Assembly (NCBI GenBank): GCA_048527645.1
Contig: DBGFNI010000160.1
Location: 1-13,659, forward strand
Direction: 5' to 3'
DNA length: 13,659 nt
From: HGM12669 sp048527645
Lineage (GTDB): Bacteria > Bacillota > Clostridia > Oscillospirales > CAG-272
Both the position numbers and the translations under genes were made by a program. The notes beneath the pieces are model-generated. The model had not been told where the DNA came from. It was given only the letters and a program-made list of their open reading frames with translations, and did no database searches. Position 1 is the stretch's first letter. Each line of letters opens with the position of its first letter. Positions 7,502 to 13,659 of the stretch are shown piece after piece.

Positions 7502-8700
7502 AAGTCGGAATCCTAACCTTCCACAGAAGCGTCAACAACGGCGCCTTTCTGCAAGCCTATGCGCTTTCTTCTGAAATCAAAAAAAGATTCCCGTCCGATA
7601 CGGTGGAGATTGTTGACTATCTCCCGCCATCCGTTGCAAAAAACTATGCTTATTCCCTGCGTTCCTATTTGTCCGGCGCATCGCCCAAAATCCTTGCCGG
7701 CAAGCTAATGATGACGATCAAGGATCCGGGATTTCTGAAAAGAATGCAGAAGCGGACGGCGGTTTTTGCAAAGGCTGCGGGCAGTCTGCCGCTGTCGCAA
7801 GAGAAGATTGAAAGCGACGATTATGAGGATGTGTTTCGGTATGTCAACGACCGTTACGACGTGCTTGTCGTGGGCAGCGACGCGGTTTGGAATTATTTGT
7901 CCCGCGGCTATCCGAATCCGTATTTCCCCGACAGCCGCGTCACGGTGCACAAGCTGAGTTATGCGGCGAGCTGCTACGGCATGGACTATCTGAACTGCTC
8001 GGAACAGATACGCGAGAGCATTGCAAAGGTTTTCGACGGCTTTGATTTTATCGGTGTGCGGGACACTGCCACCGAGGAAATGGTCAAGTGGAGCGGCAGC
8101 ACGCGCAAGCCCGTCCACACCTGCGACCCGACCGCGATTCTCGATGTTGACAGTTTGCCGGTGAACCAAGCGGATTTTGAGCGTAAGCTCGCAGCGCGCG
8201 GCTTTGATTTCAGCCGCCCTGCAATCGGCATCATGGGCAACGATGCCATGTTTTCTATGATGAAAAAAATGTACGGAAACAGGTATCAGATAGTCGCGCT
8301 GTATAATTACATCAAGGGCGCGGACGTCAATCTGTACGATATTTCGCCGTTTGAATGGGCGTATGCGTTCCGATACTTCAAAGTGACCTTTACCACCTTC
8401 TTTCACGGGACGATGCTCTCTCTGCGAAACGGCGTTCCCTTGATTTGCATTGCGCTGCAAACCGATTTTTCCAAAACGCACACGCCAAAAACGCTGGATT
8501 TGCTGCGGCGCTGCGGATTGTCTGACTGGTATTTTGAGACGGATTATCACAGTGAAAACATCGACCGCATCAAGAAAACGGCAGACGAACTGATAAATGG
8601 GAATTATCACGATTTCATTTTGGAACGAATGAACAGGGAATCAACGTCTTTTGACGCTTTTGCCGAAGCGCTGGAAAGCATAAAGACGAATCATATATGA
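7498..8700 (+). CDS. Polysaccharide pyruvyl transferase family protein (CsaB/WcaK-like)
   Basis: A protein of 400 aa. The N-terminus, MKVGILTFHRSVNNGAFLQA, is the usual first strand plus the 'N.GA.LQAYAL' helix of this family. VVGSDAVWNYLS (about residues 122-133) matches the 'vGSD.vWn' signature, and VRDTATEEMV matches 'vR+..t.e.l'. TFFHGTMLSLRNGVPLICIA near residue 300 is the typical 'f.GR/HG...a...g.P.i.i' donor/active-site region. The family moves pyruvate from phosphoenolpyruvate onto a sugar as a ketal. Such modification either gives an acidic polysaccharide or makes an S-layer-homology anchor, as CsaB does. Coupled to the flippase by an ATGA overlap with AAGGA 10 bases upstream, it probably decorates the repeat unit. 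Some members of the broad family do other chemistry, so the exact reaction is inferred. Confidence 0.87.
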   Translation: MKVGILTFHRSVNNGAFLQAYALSSEIKKRFPSDTVEIVDYLPPSVAKNYAYSLRSYLSGASPKILAGKLMMTIKDPGFLKRMQKRTAVFAKAAGSLPLSQEKIESDDYEDVFRYVNDRYDVLVVGSDAVWNYLSRGYPNPYFPDSRVTVHKLSYAASCYGMDYLNCSEQIRESIAKVFDGFDFIGVRDTATEEMVKWSGSTRKPVHTCDPTAILDVDSLPVNQADFERKLAARGFDFSRPAIGIMGNDAMFSMMKKMYGNRYQIVALYNYIKGADVNLYDISPFEWAYAFRYFKVTFTTFFHGTMLSLRNGVPLICIALQTDFSKTHTPKTLDLLRRCGLSDWYFETDYHSENIDRIKKTADELINGNYHDFILERMNRESTSFDAFAEALESIKTNHI

Positions 8701-8727
8701 TGAAAGAGCACATTTGGAGGAGATAAG

Positions 8728-9948
8728 ATGATTAACGTAATCGGACTCGGTTATATCGGACTTCCCACCGCGCTGATGATGGCGTCCCACGGGGTGGAGG
8801 TCGTCGGCACGGATTACAACAAGGAATTGGTGGCGACGCTGAACGCAGGACAAACGACCTTTAAGGAGGACGGACTGGACGAGCTGTTCGCCGCAGCGGT
8901 CGAAGCAGGAATCAAGTTTACGACAGCGTATCAGGTCACCGATACCTATGTGGTATCGGTTCCCACGCCTTATGATAAGTTCAGCAAAAAGGTAGATGCA
9001 TGCTATGTTGTGGCAGCGGTCAAAGACGTCATGAAGGTCTGCCCCAAAGGAGCGACGGTTGTGATTGAGTCTACGGTTTCTCCCGGGACAATCGACAAAT
9101 ATGTACGTCCGGTGATCGAGGAAAACGGTTTTACAATCGGCGAAGATATCAACCTTGTCCACGCGCCGGAGCGCATCATCCCCGGCAACATGGTCTACGA
9201 GCTTTTGCACAACAACCGCACGATCGGCGCGGATGACAAGGCGATCGGTGAAAAGATCAAAGCGCTGTACGCTTCGTTCTGTCAGGGAGAGATTGTTGTC
9301 ACCGATATTCGCACCGCAGAAATGACCAAGGTTGTGGAGAATACCTTCCGTGCCGTAAACATTGCTTTTGCCAATGAGCTTGCAAAGATTTGCCGGCATG
9401 ATAATATGGATGTATATGAGATTATTAAAATCTGCAACATGCATCCCCGCGTCAACATTCTCCAGCCAGGCCCGGGCGTGGGCGGGCACTGCATTTCTGT
9501 CGATCCGTGGTTCCTTGTCGGAGACTATCCGTCACTCGCAAAGGTCATTGATGAGTCGATGAAGACAAATGACGGCATGCCGGATTTCGTTTTGAACCGT
9601 ATCTATGAAATCATGAAAGAAAAGGGAATGACAGATATCGGCCGTGTCGGGCTCTACGGCCTGACATATAAAGAGAATGTGGACGATATGCGCGAATCTC
9701 CCACGCTCCAGCTTTTGGAAAGTCAGGAACGCCACCTTGCGCCCGGTCTGAAGGTGTACGATCCCTTTATTACAAAGGATGTCGTGAACAATCAGTATCA
9801 CGATCTTGACAGCTTCCTCTCCGATGTTGATCTCGTTGTAATTATGGTGAAGCATACGGAAATTAAGGAAAATGCAGACAAACTTGTTGGGAAAACGGTC
9901 CTCGACTGTCATAACATCATTGATCTGCCCGGCGTATATCATATCTGA
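8728..9948 (+). CDS. wecC: UDP-N-acetyl-D-mannosamine dehydrogenase (WecC/CapO type)
   Basis: A protein of 406 aa that should oxidise C6 of UDP-ManNAc with two NAD+ to give UDP-ManNAcA in the cytoplasm. The N-terminal Rossmann motif is GLGYIG (6-11). The 'SVPTP' and 'ESTVSPGT' blocks follow, then APERIIPGNMVYELL. The central helix has TAEMTKVVENTFRAVNIAFA with Lys201. The active-site segment, HPRVNILQPGPGVGGHCISV, carries the nucleophile Cys255. The C-terminal domain opens with YGLTYKENVDDMRESPTLQL. The HPRVNILQPGPGVGGHC wording is closer to WecC/CapO than to UDP-glucose dehydrogenases. A strong GGAGGAG lies 5 bases before the ATG. The 2-epimerase (WecB/MnaA/CapP) that would supply UDP-ManNAc is not in this window. 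A related N-acetylhexosamine substrate is possible. Confidence 0.87.
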   Translation: MINVIGLGYIGLPTALMMASHGVEVVGTDYNKELVATLNAGQTTFKEDGLDELFAAAVEAGIKFTTAYQVTDTYVVSVPTPYDKFSKKVDACYVVAAVKDVMKVCPKGATVVIESTVSPGTIDKYVRPVIEENGFTIGEDINLVHAPERIIPGNMVYELLHNNRTIGADDKAIGEKIKALYASFCQGEIVVTDIRTAEMTKVVENTFRAVNIAFANELAKICRHDNMDVYEIIKICNMHPRVNILQPGPGVGGHCISVDPWFLVGDYPSLAKVIDESMKTNDGMPDFVLNRIYEIMKEKGMTDIGRVGLYGLTYKENVDDMRESPTLQLLESQERHLAPGLKVYDPFITKDVVNNQYHDLDSFLSDVDLVVIMVKHTEIKENADKLVGKTVLDCHNIIDLPGVYHI

Positions 9949-10111
9949 GGCAGGCGGGAAAGAATATCGAACTGCCTGTCTGCGTCACTTTGAAGGAATA
10001 GCTTGAAAATCTTGAAAATCAGGAGGCAAACAACGCGAAGGCGCACACTGCCGGTCGCTGACGCAGATCGGCTTGCGGGCAAGCGAATTGCAGTAATTTC
10101 GGAGGTAGGAC
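9949..10111 (+). promoter_or_regulatory. Structured leader upstream of capE (candidate)
   Basis: This 163-base gap contains a perfect 9-base inverted repeat, TCTGCGTCA (9979-9987) and TGACGCAGA (10059-10067). The right arm is directly abutted by an inner imperfect stem (10035-10042 with 10050-10058). A further short hairpin is formed by GCTTG (10071-10075) and CAAGC (10080-10084). AGGAGG at 10021-10026 lies in the loop enclosed by the 9-base stem and has no start codon at a normal distance. A tandem repeat CTTGAAAAT x2 spans 10002-10019. A weak stem AGGCAG (9948-9953)/CTGCCT (9972-9977) sits just after the wecC stop. There is no T-run, so I see no terminator. The true capE site, GGAGGT at 10101-10106, lies beyond these stems. 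I do not recognise a known riboswitch. Confidence 0.35.
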
Positions 10112-10125
10112 ATGTCACTTTTTAA
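10003..10125 (+). CDS. Possible small leader ORF overlapping the capE start
   Basis: A 40-codon frame opens at TTG 10003, five bases after AAGGA (9993-9997), and closes with TAA at 10123-10125, 14 bases inside capE. The predicted peptide starts MKILKIRRQTTRRR and ends AVISEVGHVTF. It is very Arg-rich at its N-terminus and resembles nothing I know. The overlap with capE could allow translational coupling. A chance frame or a remnant of a deleted gene is equally likely. Confidence 0.15.
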   Translation: MKILKIRRQTTRRRTLPVADADRLAGKRIAVISEVGHVTF

Positions 10126-11146
10126 AGATAAAACCTTGATGATCACCGGCGGCACGGGCAGCTTTGGCAACGCGGTGCTGAACCGTTTTCTTACTACGGA
10201 CATCGGTGAGATCCGCATTTTCTCCCGTGACGAGAAGAAGCAGGATGATATGCGTCACGAGTTCCAGAGCAAAATGCCGAAAGTAGCAGACAAAATAAAA
10301 TTTTATATTGGCGATGTGCGGGATTTGCAGTCTGTCAGATCCGCAATGCATGGCGTGGACTATATATTCCATGCAGCTGCATTGAAGCAGGTCCCCTCTT
10401 GTGAGTTTTTCCCTATGGAGGCTGTCCGAACCAATGTAATCGGAACGGATAATGTGCTGACAGCAGCCATTGAAGAGGGCGTGGAGTGCGTTATTTGCCT
10501 GTCCACGGACAAGGCAGCATATCCGATCAATTCGATGGGGATGACAAAGGCGATCGAAGAAAAAGTGGCGATTGCCAAATCCCGTATGTCCGGCAAGACG
10601 AAAATCTGTTGTACGCGCTACGGCAATGTGATGTGCAGCCGCGGTTCTGTTATCCCGCTTTGGATTGATCAGATTCAGGCAGGGAATCCGATCACCGTTA
10701 CAGAACCGAATATGACCCGATTCATCATGAGTTTGGAAGAGGCGGTTGATCTTGTACTTTTTGCTTTTGAAAAGGGTGAAAACGGCGATCTTCTCATCAA
10801 AAAGGCGCCTGCCTGCACGATTCAGACGCAGGCTGAGGCGGTTTGCGAATTGTTCGGCGGGAAGAAAGAAGATATCAAAGTGATCGGTATCCGTCATGGT
10901 GAAAAAATGTATGAGACACTGCTTACCAATGAGGAATGTGCAAAAGCAGTGGATATGGGAGACTTTTACAGAGTTCCGGCGGATAACCGCGGCTTGAATT
11001 ACGATAAGTACTTCAAAGAGGGCGATGAGGATAGAAATACGTTAACGGAGTTCAACAGTAATAATACCCGACGTCTGAACCTGCAGGAAACCATCGACAC
11101 CATTGCGTCGCTTGACTATATCAAGCAACGGTTGTCAGAAGGTTAA
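10112..11146 (+). CDS. capE: UDP-GlcNAc 4,6-dehydratase (5-inverting), CapE/FnlA/WbjB type
   Basis: A protein of 344 aa of the extended short-chain dehydrogenase family, cytoplasmic. TGGTGSFG (12-19) is the NAD(P)-binding glycine motif. FHAAALKQVPSCEFFPMEAV is the typical 4,6-dehydratase core. STDKAAYPINSMGMTK places S131, M142 and K146 as the catalytic set, so Met replaces the usual Tyr of Y-x3-K. This 'SMK' arrangement, plus the C-terminal LTEFNSNNTRRLN latch-like segment, marks the CapE/FnlA/WbjB branch rather than FlaA1/PseB-like enzymes. CapE converts UDP-GlcNAc to UDP-2-acetamido-2,6-dideoxy-beta-L-arabino-hex-4-ulose, the first step to UDP-L-FucNAc. The reductase/epimerase partners (CapF/FnlB, CapG/FnlC) are not nearby. 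GGAGGT lies 5 bases before the ATG. It follows wecC after a 163-base leader. Confidence 0.88.
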   Translation: MSLFKDKTLMITGGTGSFGNAVLNRFLTTDIGEIRIFSRDEKKQDDMRHEFQSKMPKVADKIKFYIGDVRDLQSVRSAMHGVDYIFHAAALKQVPSCEFFPMEAVRTNVIGTDNVLTAAIEEGVECVICLSTDKAAYPINSMGMTKAIEEKVAIAKSRMSGKTKICCTRYGNVMCSRGSVIPLWIDQIQAGNPITVTEPNMTRFIMSLEEAVDLVLFAFEKGENGDLLIKKAPACTIQTQAEAVCELFGGKKEDIKVIGIRHGEKMYETLLTNEECAKAVDMGDFYRVPADNRGLNYDKYFKEGDEDRNTLTEFNSNNTRRLNLQETIDTIASLDYIKQRLSEG

Positions 11147-11185
11147 GGCGGAATGATATACGGTTAGATGTTGCTGTTTCGTTTT

Positions 11186-11193
11186 GAGAGGAG
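11186..11193 (+). promoter_or_regulatory. Ribosome-binding site for the acyltransferase at 11207
   Basis: GAGAGGAG is the only strong site near the start, 13 bases before the ATG at 11207 (slightly long). The in-frame ATG at 11168 lies upstream of this site and has no good site of its own. The protein from 11207 begins METGRSYRIDALKSIAII, the usual opening of AT3 acyltransferases. Confidence 0.55.
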
Positions 11194-11206
11194 TGACTGT
11201 AAGAGA

Positions 11207-12979
11207 ATGGAAACAGGCAGAAGCTACAGGATAGATGCGCTAAAGTCAATTGCAATTATTGCAGTCGTACTCTATCATTTCGGGGGCGGGTATCTTACAT
11301 ACGGATATCTGGGAGTTGACATATTTTTTGTTGTAAGCGGATACTTTATGATGAAAAGCATCGACAAAGCGATGCAAAATGACACCTTCCGCTATTGGAA
11401 ATTCCTGGTCGGCAGAGTCGCAAGATTGTGGCCGTTGGTATTGCTCACGGCAGCGGTTGCATTGATCATAGGGTATTTTGTTATGCTGCCGGACGAATTT
11501 GAAAATCTCAGCGAATCGGTCATTGCTGCAAATGTATTTGCCAATAATATTCTGGCTTGTATCACAACAAAGAATTACTGGGATATTGCAAATGTGTTCA
11601 AACCGCTGATGCACACCTGGTATGTGGGGGTGTTGATGCAAGCATATGTGGTGTTGCCGGCTCTTTATGCAGGGGTGTTCCGGCTTGCAAAAAGAAGAAT
11701 AAACGCTGTGAAGATTTCTGTGCTGGTGATTACTCTGATTTCTTTGGCGGCGTATTTGCTTCCGGTTGCAACAACCGCACAAAAATTTTATTATCTTCCA
11801 TATCGTGCTTTTGAAATCACTTTGGGGAGCCTGATCGTATTCGCACCGAAAATAAAAAAACCGAAGAAAAGCATCCTGCAAATTGTAGAAGCGGTGTGCC
11901 TTGTCATCATCCTGTTTTTGCTGTGTGCAAACATTGCTTATCCTTCGGCATCCGTCAAATTGCTTATCACGGTTTTTGTGACGGCGGCGCTGCTGTATAT
12001 GTTTGTGAACACCGAGGAAAAACCAAGTAGAGTTGTCAAGGGCTTTTCTTTCATAGGGAAGGCAAGCTTTAGCATTTATCTTTGCCATCAGGTCGTTGTT
12101 GCATATATGTTTTATGCAGTTACGGATCGGACGGATGTGTGGGCATTGCTGCTGTTTGTGGTTGTTGCAGCGGTCTTGTCCGCCGCGGTTTATCTTTTTG
12201 TCGAAAAGCCGATTGCGCTTGCGGTGAAAAAGAATGTGCTGTATGTATTATGCCCGTCTATCGCGCTTTGTTTGATGACCTCGGTTATTTCGGGGGTAAT
12301 CTTCTTAAACGCGGGGGTCGTTCGAGATGTTCCCGAATTAGGTATTGACAAAACAAATGTTCATCGTGGGATGCACGCGGAATACTGCGACATTCCGTAT
12401 TCCTGGGATAAGGATTTCAGCAGCACGGACAAAATAAAGATTGCGGTGATCGGAGACAGCTTCGGAAGAGACTGGGCGAATATCCTCAACGAATCGTCAA
12501 TTTCGGATCAAATTGAAATCTCATATATTTTTCCGCGATCGAGGGAAGTATATGAGGAGAACCGGGACAGACTGTTCGAGGCAGACATCGTATTTCGGAC
12601 ATTTTCTTCTTCAATGGCGGATTTATCCGGCAAATTGCCGGATATGATTCCGGCCGATAAGGTGTATATTGTCGGGTATAAAAGCTTCGGCTCTTCAAAC
12701 GGTATCATATACAGCCATCGGAACGCGGACGATTATTTTGAACAAACCATCGCCTTGGATGAGAAGGTTTTGCAAAATAATCGGATCTTGCGCGAGCAGT
12801 ACGGAGAGCACTATATTGATATGATCGGTGCGGTCCAGGAACAGGACGGAACCGTTAGAGTGTTTACAGACGATCATTACTTTATCAGTCAGGATTGCAG
12901 ACATCTGACAAAATACGGTGCGCAATACTACGCAAGGATTTTGGATTTGTCGTGGATTCTGCGTGTGCAATCCGAGTAA
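11207..12979 (+). CDS. Membrane acyltransferase with C-terminal SGNH domain (OafA-like, AT3-SGNH)
   Basis: A protein of 590 aa. The N-terminal two-thirds is an acyltransferase-3 (AT3) membrane domain of about 10-11 helices. It has RIDALKSIAIIAVVLYHFGG with the conserved H24, GYLGVDIFFVVSGYFMMKSI, RVARLWPLVLLTA, and HTWYVGVLMQAYVVLPALY, corresponding to 'HtWsLsvE.qfy'. The last helix is followed by a soluble, probably extracytoplasmic SGNH-hydrolase-like domain. That domain has VIGDSFGRDW (nucleophile S418) and DCRHLTKYGA (D563, H566) near the C-terminus. Such fusions, as in OafA, take acyl groups from the cytoplasm and O-acetylate glycans outside. The substrate is probably the repeat unit or polymer made here. 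Base composition appears more A/T-rich than in the 5' half of the window. It is the last gene before the terminator at 13074. Confidence 0.88.
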   Translation: METGRSYRIDALKSIAIIAVVLYHFGGGYLTYGYLGVDIFFVVSGYFMMKSIDKAMQNDTFRYWKFLVGRVARLWPLVLLTAAVALIIGYFVMLPDEFENLSESVIAANVFANNILACITTKNYWDIANVFKPLMHTWYVGVLMQAYVVLPALYAGVFRLAKRRINAVKISVLVITLISLAAYLLPVATTAQKFYYLPYRAFEITLGSLIVFAPKIKKPKKSILQIVEAVCLVIILFLLCANIAYPSASVKLLITVFVTAALLYMFVNTEEKPSRVVKGFSFIGKASFSIYLCHQVVVAYMFYAVTDRTDVWALLLFVVVAAVLSAAVYLFVEKPIALAVKKNVLYVLCPSIALCLMTSVISGVIFLNAGVVRDVPELGIDKTNVHRGMHAEYCDIPYSWDKDFSSTDKIKIAVIGDSFGRDWANILNESSISDQIEISYIFPRSREVYEENRDRLFEADIVFRTFSSSMADLSGKLPDMIPADKVYIVGYKSFGSSNGIIYSHRNADDYFEQTIALDEKVLQNNRILREQYGEHYIDMIGAVQEQDGTVRVFTDDHYFISQDCRHLTKYGAQYYARILDLSWILRVQSE

Positions 12980-13360
12980 CATGCTGTGCGGCACGGTTTG
13001 ATGCGGGCAGGCGGTGAAAACGGCAGCAAAACACGTATCGCTGCGGCAAATGATAAAATATGACAATCGGACAAGTGCCTCCGCAACAGCGGAGGCGCTG
13101 CTTTTTCCGAAACGCAATGACGGTCAAATCGTGTTTTTCTGTCAGGCACTCTTGCCGGCGGGCTGTTATCCGGCTGTTTTTCTTTTTCACAGAACCGGGG
13201 CAGCGGTCAGCTTTTCTGAAAAGTGCAAATTTTCCAACGGCGATTTATCAAAAAGTATTTTGCGCGCAAGATCACATCGGATTGTATCCGCTTCGGTATA
13301 AAACGATGGATTTGACAGATAATAACATCACAGTTTGCACGCAAAGGAGATTTGATATAT
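12980..13360 (+). other. Intergenic region between the polysaccharide locus and spoVT
   Basis: This gap of 381 bases contains the terminator at 13074-13106. A weaker GCCGG (13154-13158)/CCGGC (13170-13174) hairpin follows, leading into a T-rich run at about 13176-13187 that might be a second, poor terminator. The remaining 170 or so bases should carry the spoVT promoter. I cannot identify a convincing sigma-A or sigma-G pair: TTGACA at 13312-13317 has no matching -10 box at the right spacing. Open frames here on both strands lack ribosome-binding sites and protein-like sequence. Confidence 0.6.
13074..13106 (+). terminator. Intrinsic terminator of the polysaccharide operon
   Basis: An 11-bp stem forms from AGTGCCTCCGC (13074-13084) and GCGGAGGCGCT (13089-13099), with one G-U-type wobble and an AACA tetraloop. 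GC and a five-T run (13102-13106) follow. It starts about 95 bases after the acyltransferase stop and is the only strong intrinsic terminator in the window. It marks the 3' end of the locus. Confidence 0.88.
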
Positions 13361-13659
13361 ATGAAAGCAACAGGAATCGTTCGCCGGATTGACGATCTGG
13401 GCAGAGTGGTTATCCCGAAAGAAATTCGCCGCACTATGCGCATCCGCGAGGGCGACCCGCTGGAAATATACACAGACCGTGAGGGTGAGGTCATTTTCAA
13501 AAAATATTCTCCCATCGGAGAACTGGTGGATTTTGCCGGGCAGTATGCAGAAAGCCTGTACAAAACCTGCGGCAGCGCCGTGGCGGTATGCGACCGGGAT
13601 TCGGTGATTGCCATTTCCGGCGCGCCAAAAAAAGAATATATGGATAAAAAAATCTCTTC
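13361..13659 (+). CDS. spoVT: Stage V sporulation protein T (SpoVT), N-terminal part, 3' truncated
   Basis: The frame is open from ATG 13361 to the window edge (99 codons), with AAGGAG about 11-12 bases upstream. The first 50 residues are a near-textbook SpoVT AbrB-type swapped-hairpin DNA-binding domain: MKATGIVRRIDDLGRVVIPK, then EIRRTMRIREGDPLEIY and GEVIFKKYSPIGEL. From about residue 56 the sequence (AGQYAESLYKTCGSAVAVCD) begins the GAF-like regulatory domain that distinguishes SpoVT from the shorter AbrB and Abh. SpoVT is a sigma-G-dependent regulator of forespore genes in Bacillus, and it is widespread in Clostridia. Its presence argues for a spore-forming lineage or a recent descendant of one. 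It is separated from the polysaccharide genes by a terminator and is not part of their operon. Confidence 0.95.
   Translation, partial: MKATGIVRRIDDLGRVVIPKEIRRTMRIREGDPLEIYTDREGEVIFKKYSPIGELVDFAGQYAESLYKTCGSAVAVCDRDSVIAISGAPKKEYMDKKIS

Noticed and set aside
10003..10020. Tandem TTGAAAATC repeat as a start of a repeat array or CRISPR
   Set aside because: There are only two adjacent copies, with no spacers and no further copies in the window.
13154..13187. Second intrinsic terminator after the main one
   Set aside because: The stem is only 5 bp with an 11-base loop and the T-run is broken by C and G. It is kept only as a remark in the intergenic entry.
13312..13340. Sigma-A promoter for spoVT built on TTGACA at 13312
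   Set aside because: No -10-like hexamer is found at 16-18 bases. The expected position reads TTGCAC and would overlap the leader too close to the start codon.
13014..13392. Forward open frames of 95 and 110 codons between the acyltransferase and spoVT
   Set aside because: They run through the terminator hairpin and into spoVT in the wrong frame, without ribosome-binding sites or protein-like composition.

Overview
The window holds one end of a surface-polysaccharide (capsule or teichuronic-like glycan) biosynthesis locus and, past an intrinsic terminator, the start of spoVT. The organism is most likely an endospore-forming Clostridia-type Firmicute, perhaps of the Oscillospiraceae/Ruminococcaceae kind. 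The support for this is strong AGGAGG-type ribosome-binding sites before most genes, ATGA stop/start overlaps, roughly balanced base composition, and a near-canonical SpoVT N-terminus. The exact taxon is an inference.

Layout, all on the + strand. (1) 2-496: C-terminal part of a PF14907-type uncharacterised nucleotidyltransferase, cut by the window edge. (2) 493-1695: GT4-like glycosyltransferase. (3) 1710-2936: O-antigen ligase/polymerase-type membrane protein (Wzy-like). (4) 2933-3601: CatB/Xat-type hexapeptide O-acetyltransferase. (5) A 175-bp gap. (6) 3777-4787: unrecognised cytoplasmic protein with faint GT-D (DUF1792) resemblance. (7) 4802-5953: second GT4-like glycosyltransferase. (8) 5996-7501: Wzx-type flippase. 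(9) 7498-8700: polysaccharide pyruvyl transferase. (10) 8728-9948: WecC/CapO-type UDP-ManNAc dehydrogenase. (11) A 163-bp leader with inverted repeats and a possible small reading frame. (12) 10112-11146: CapE/FnlA-type UDP-GlcNAc 4,6-dehydratase with the SMK active-site signature. (13) 11207-12979: AT3-SGNH fusion acyltransferase. (14) 13074-13106: strong intrinsic terminator. (15) 13361 to the edge: spoVT, partial.

Together these genes describe a Wzx/Wzy-type pathway. Cytoplasmic enzymes make nucleotide sugars (predicted UDP-ManNAcA, and a 6-deoxy-4-keto intermediate leading to L-FucNAc or a related sugar). Glycosyltransferases build a lipid-linked repeat unit, which is decorated with pyruvate and acetyl groups. 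The flippase exports it and the Wzy-like protein polymerises it. A priming phosphoglycosyltransferase, chain-length regulators, a UDP-GlcNAc 2-epimerase and the CapF/CapG partners of CapE are not in the window, so the locus probably continues upstream or relies on genes elsewhere.

I see no CRISPR array, insertion sequence, integrase, tRNA or rRNA. Nothing in the window amounts to a clearly new defence or mobile system. The least explained parts are the protein at 3777-4787 and the structured leader before capE.
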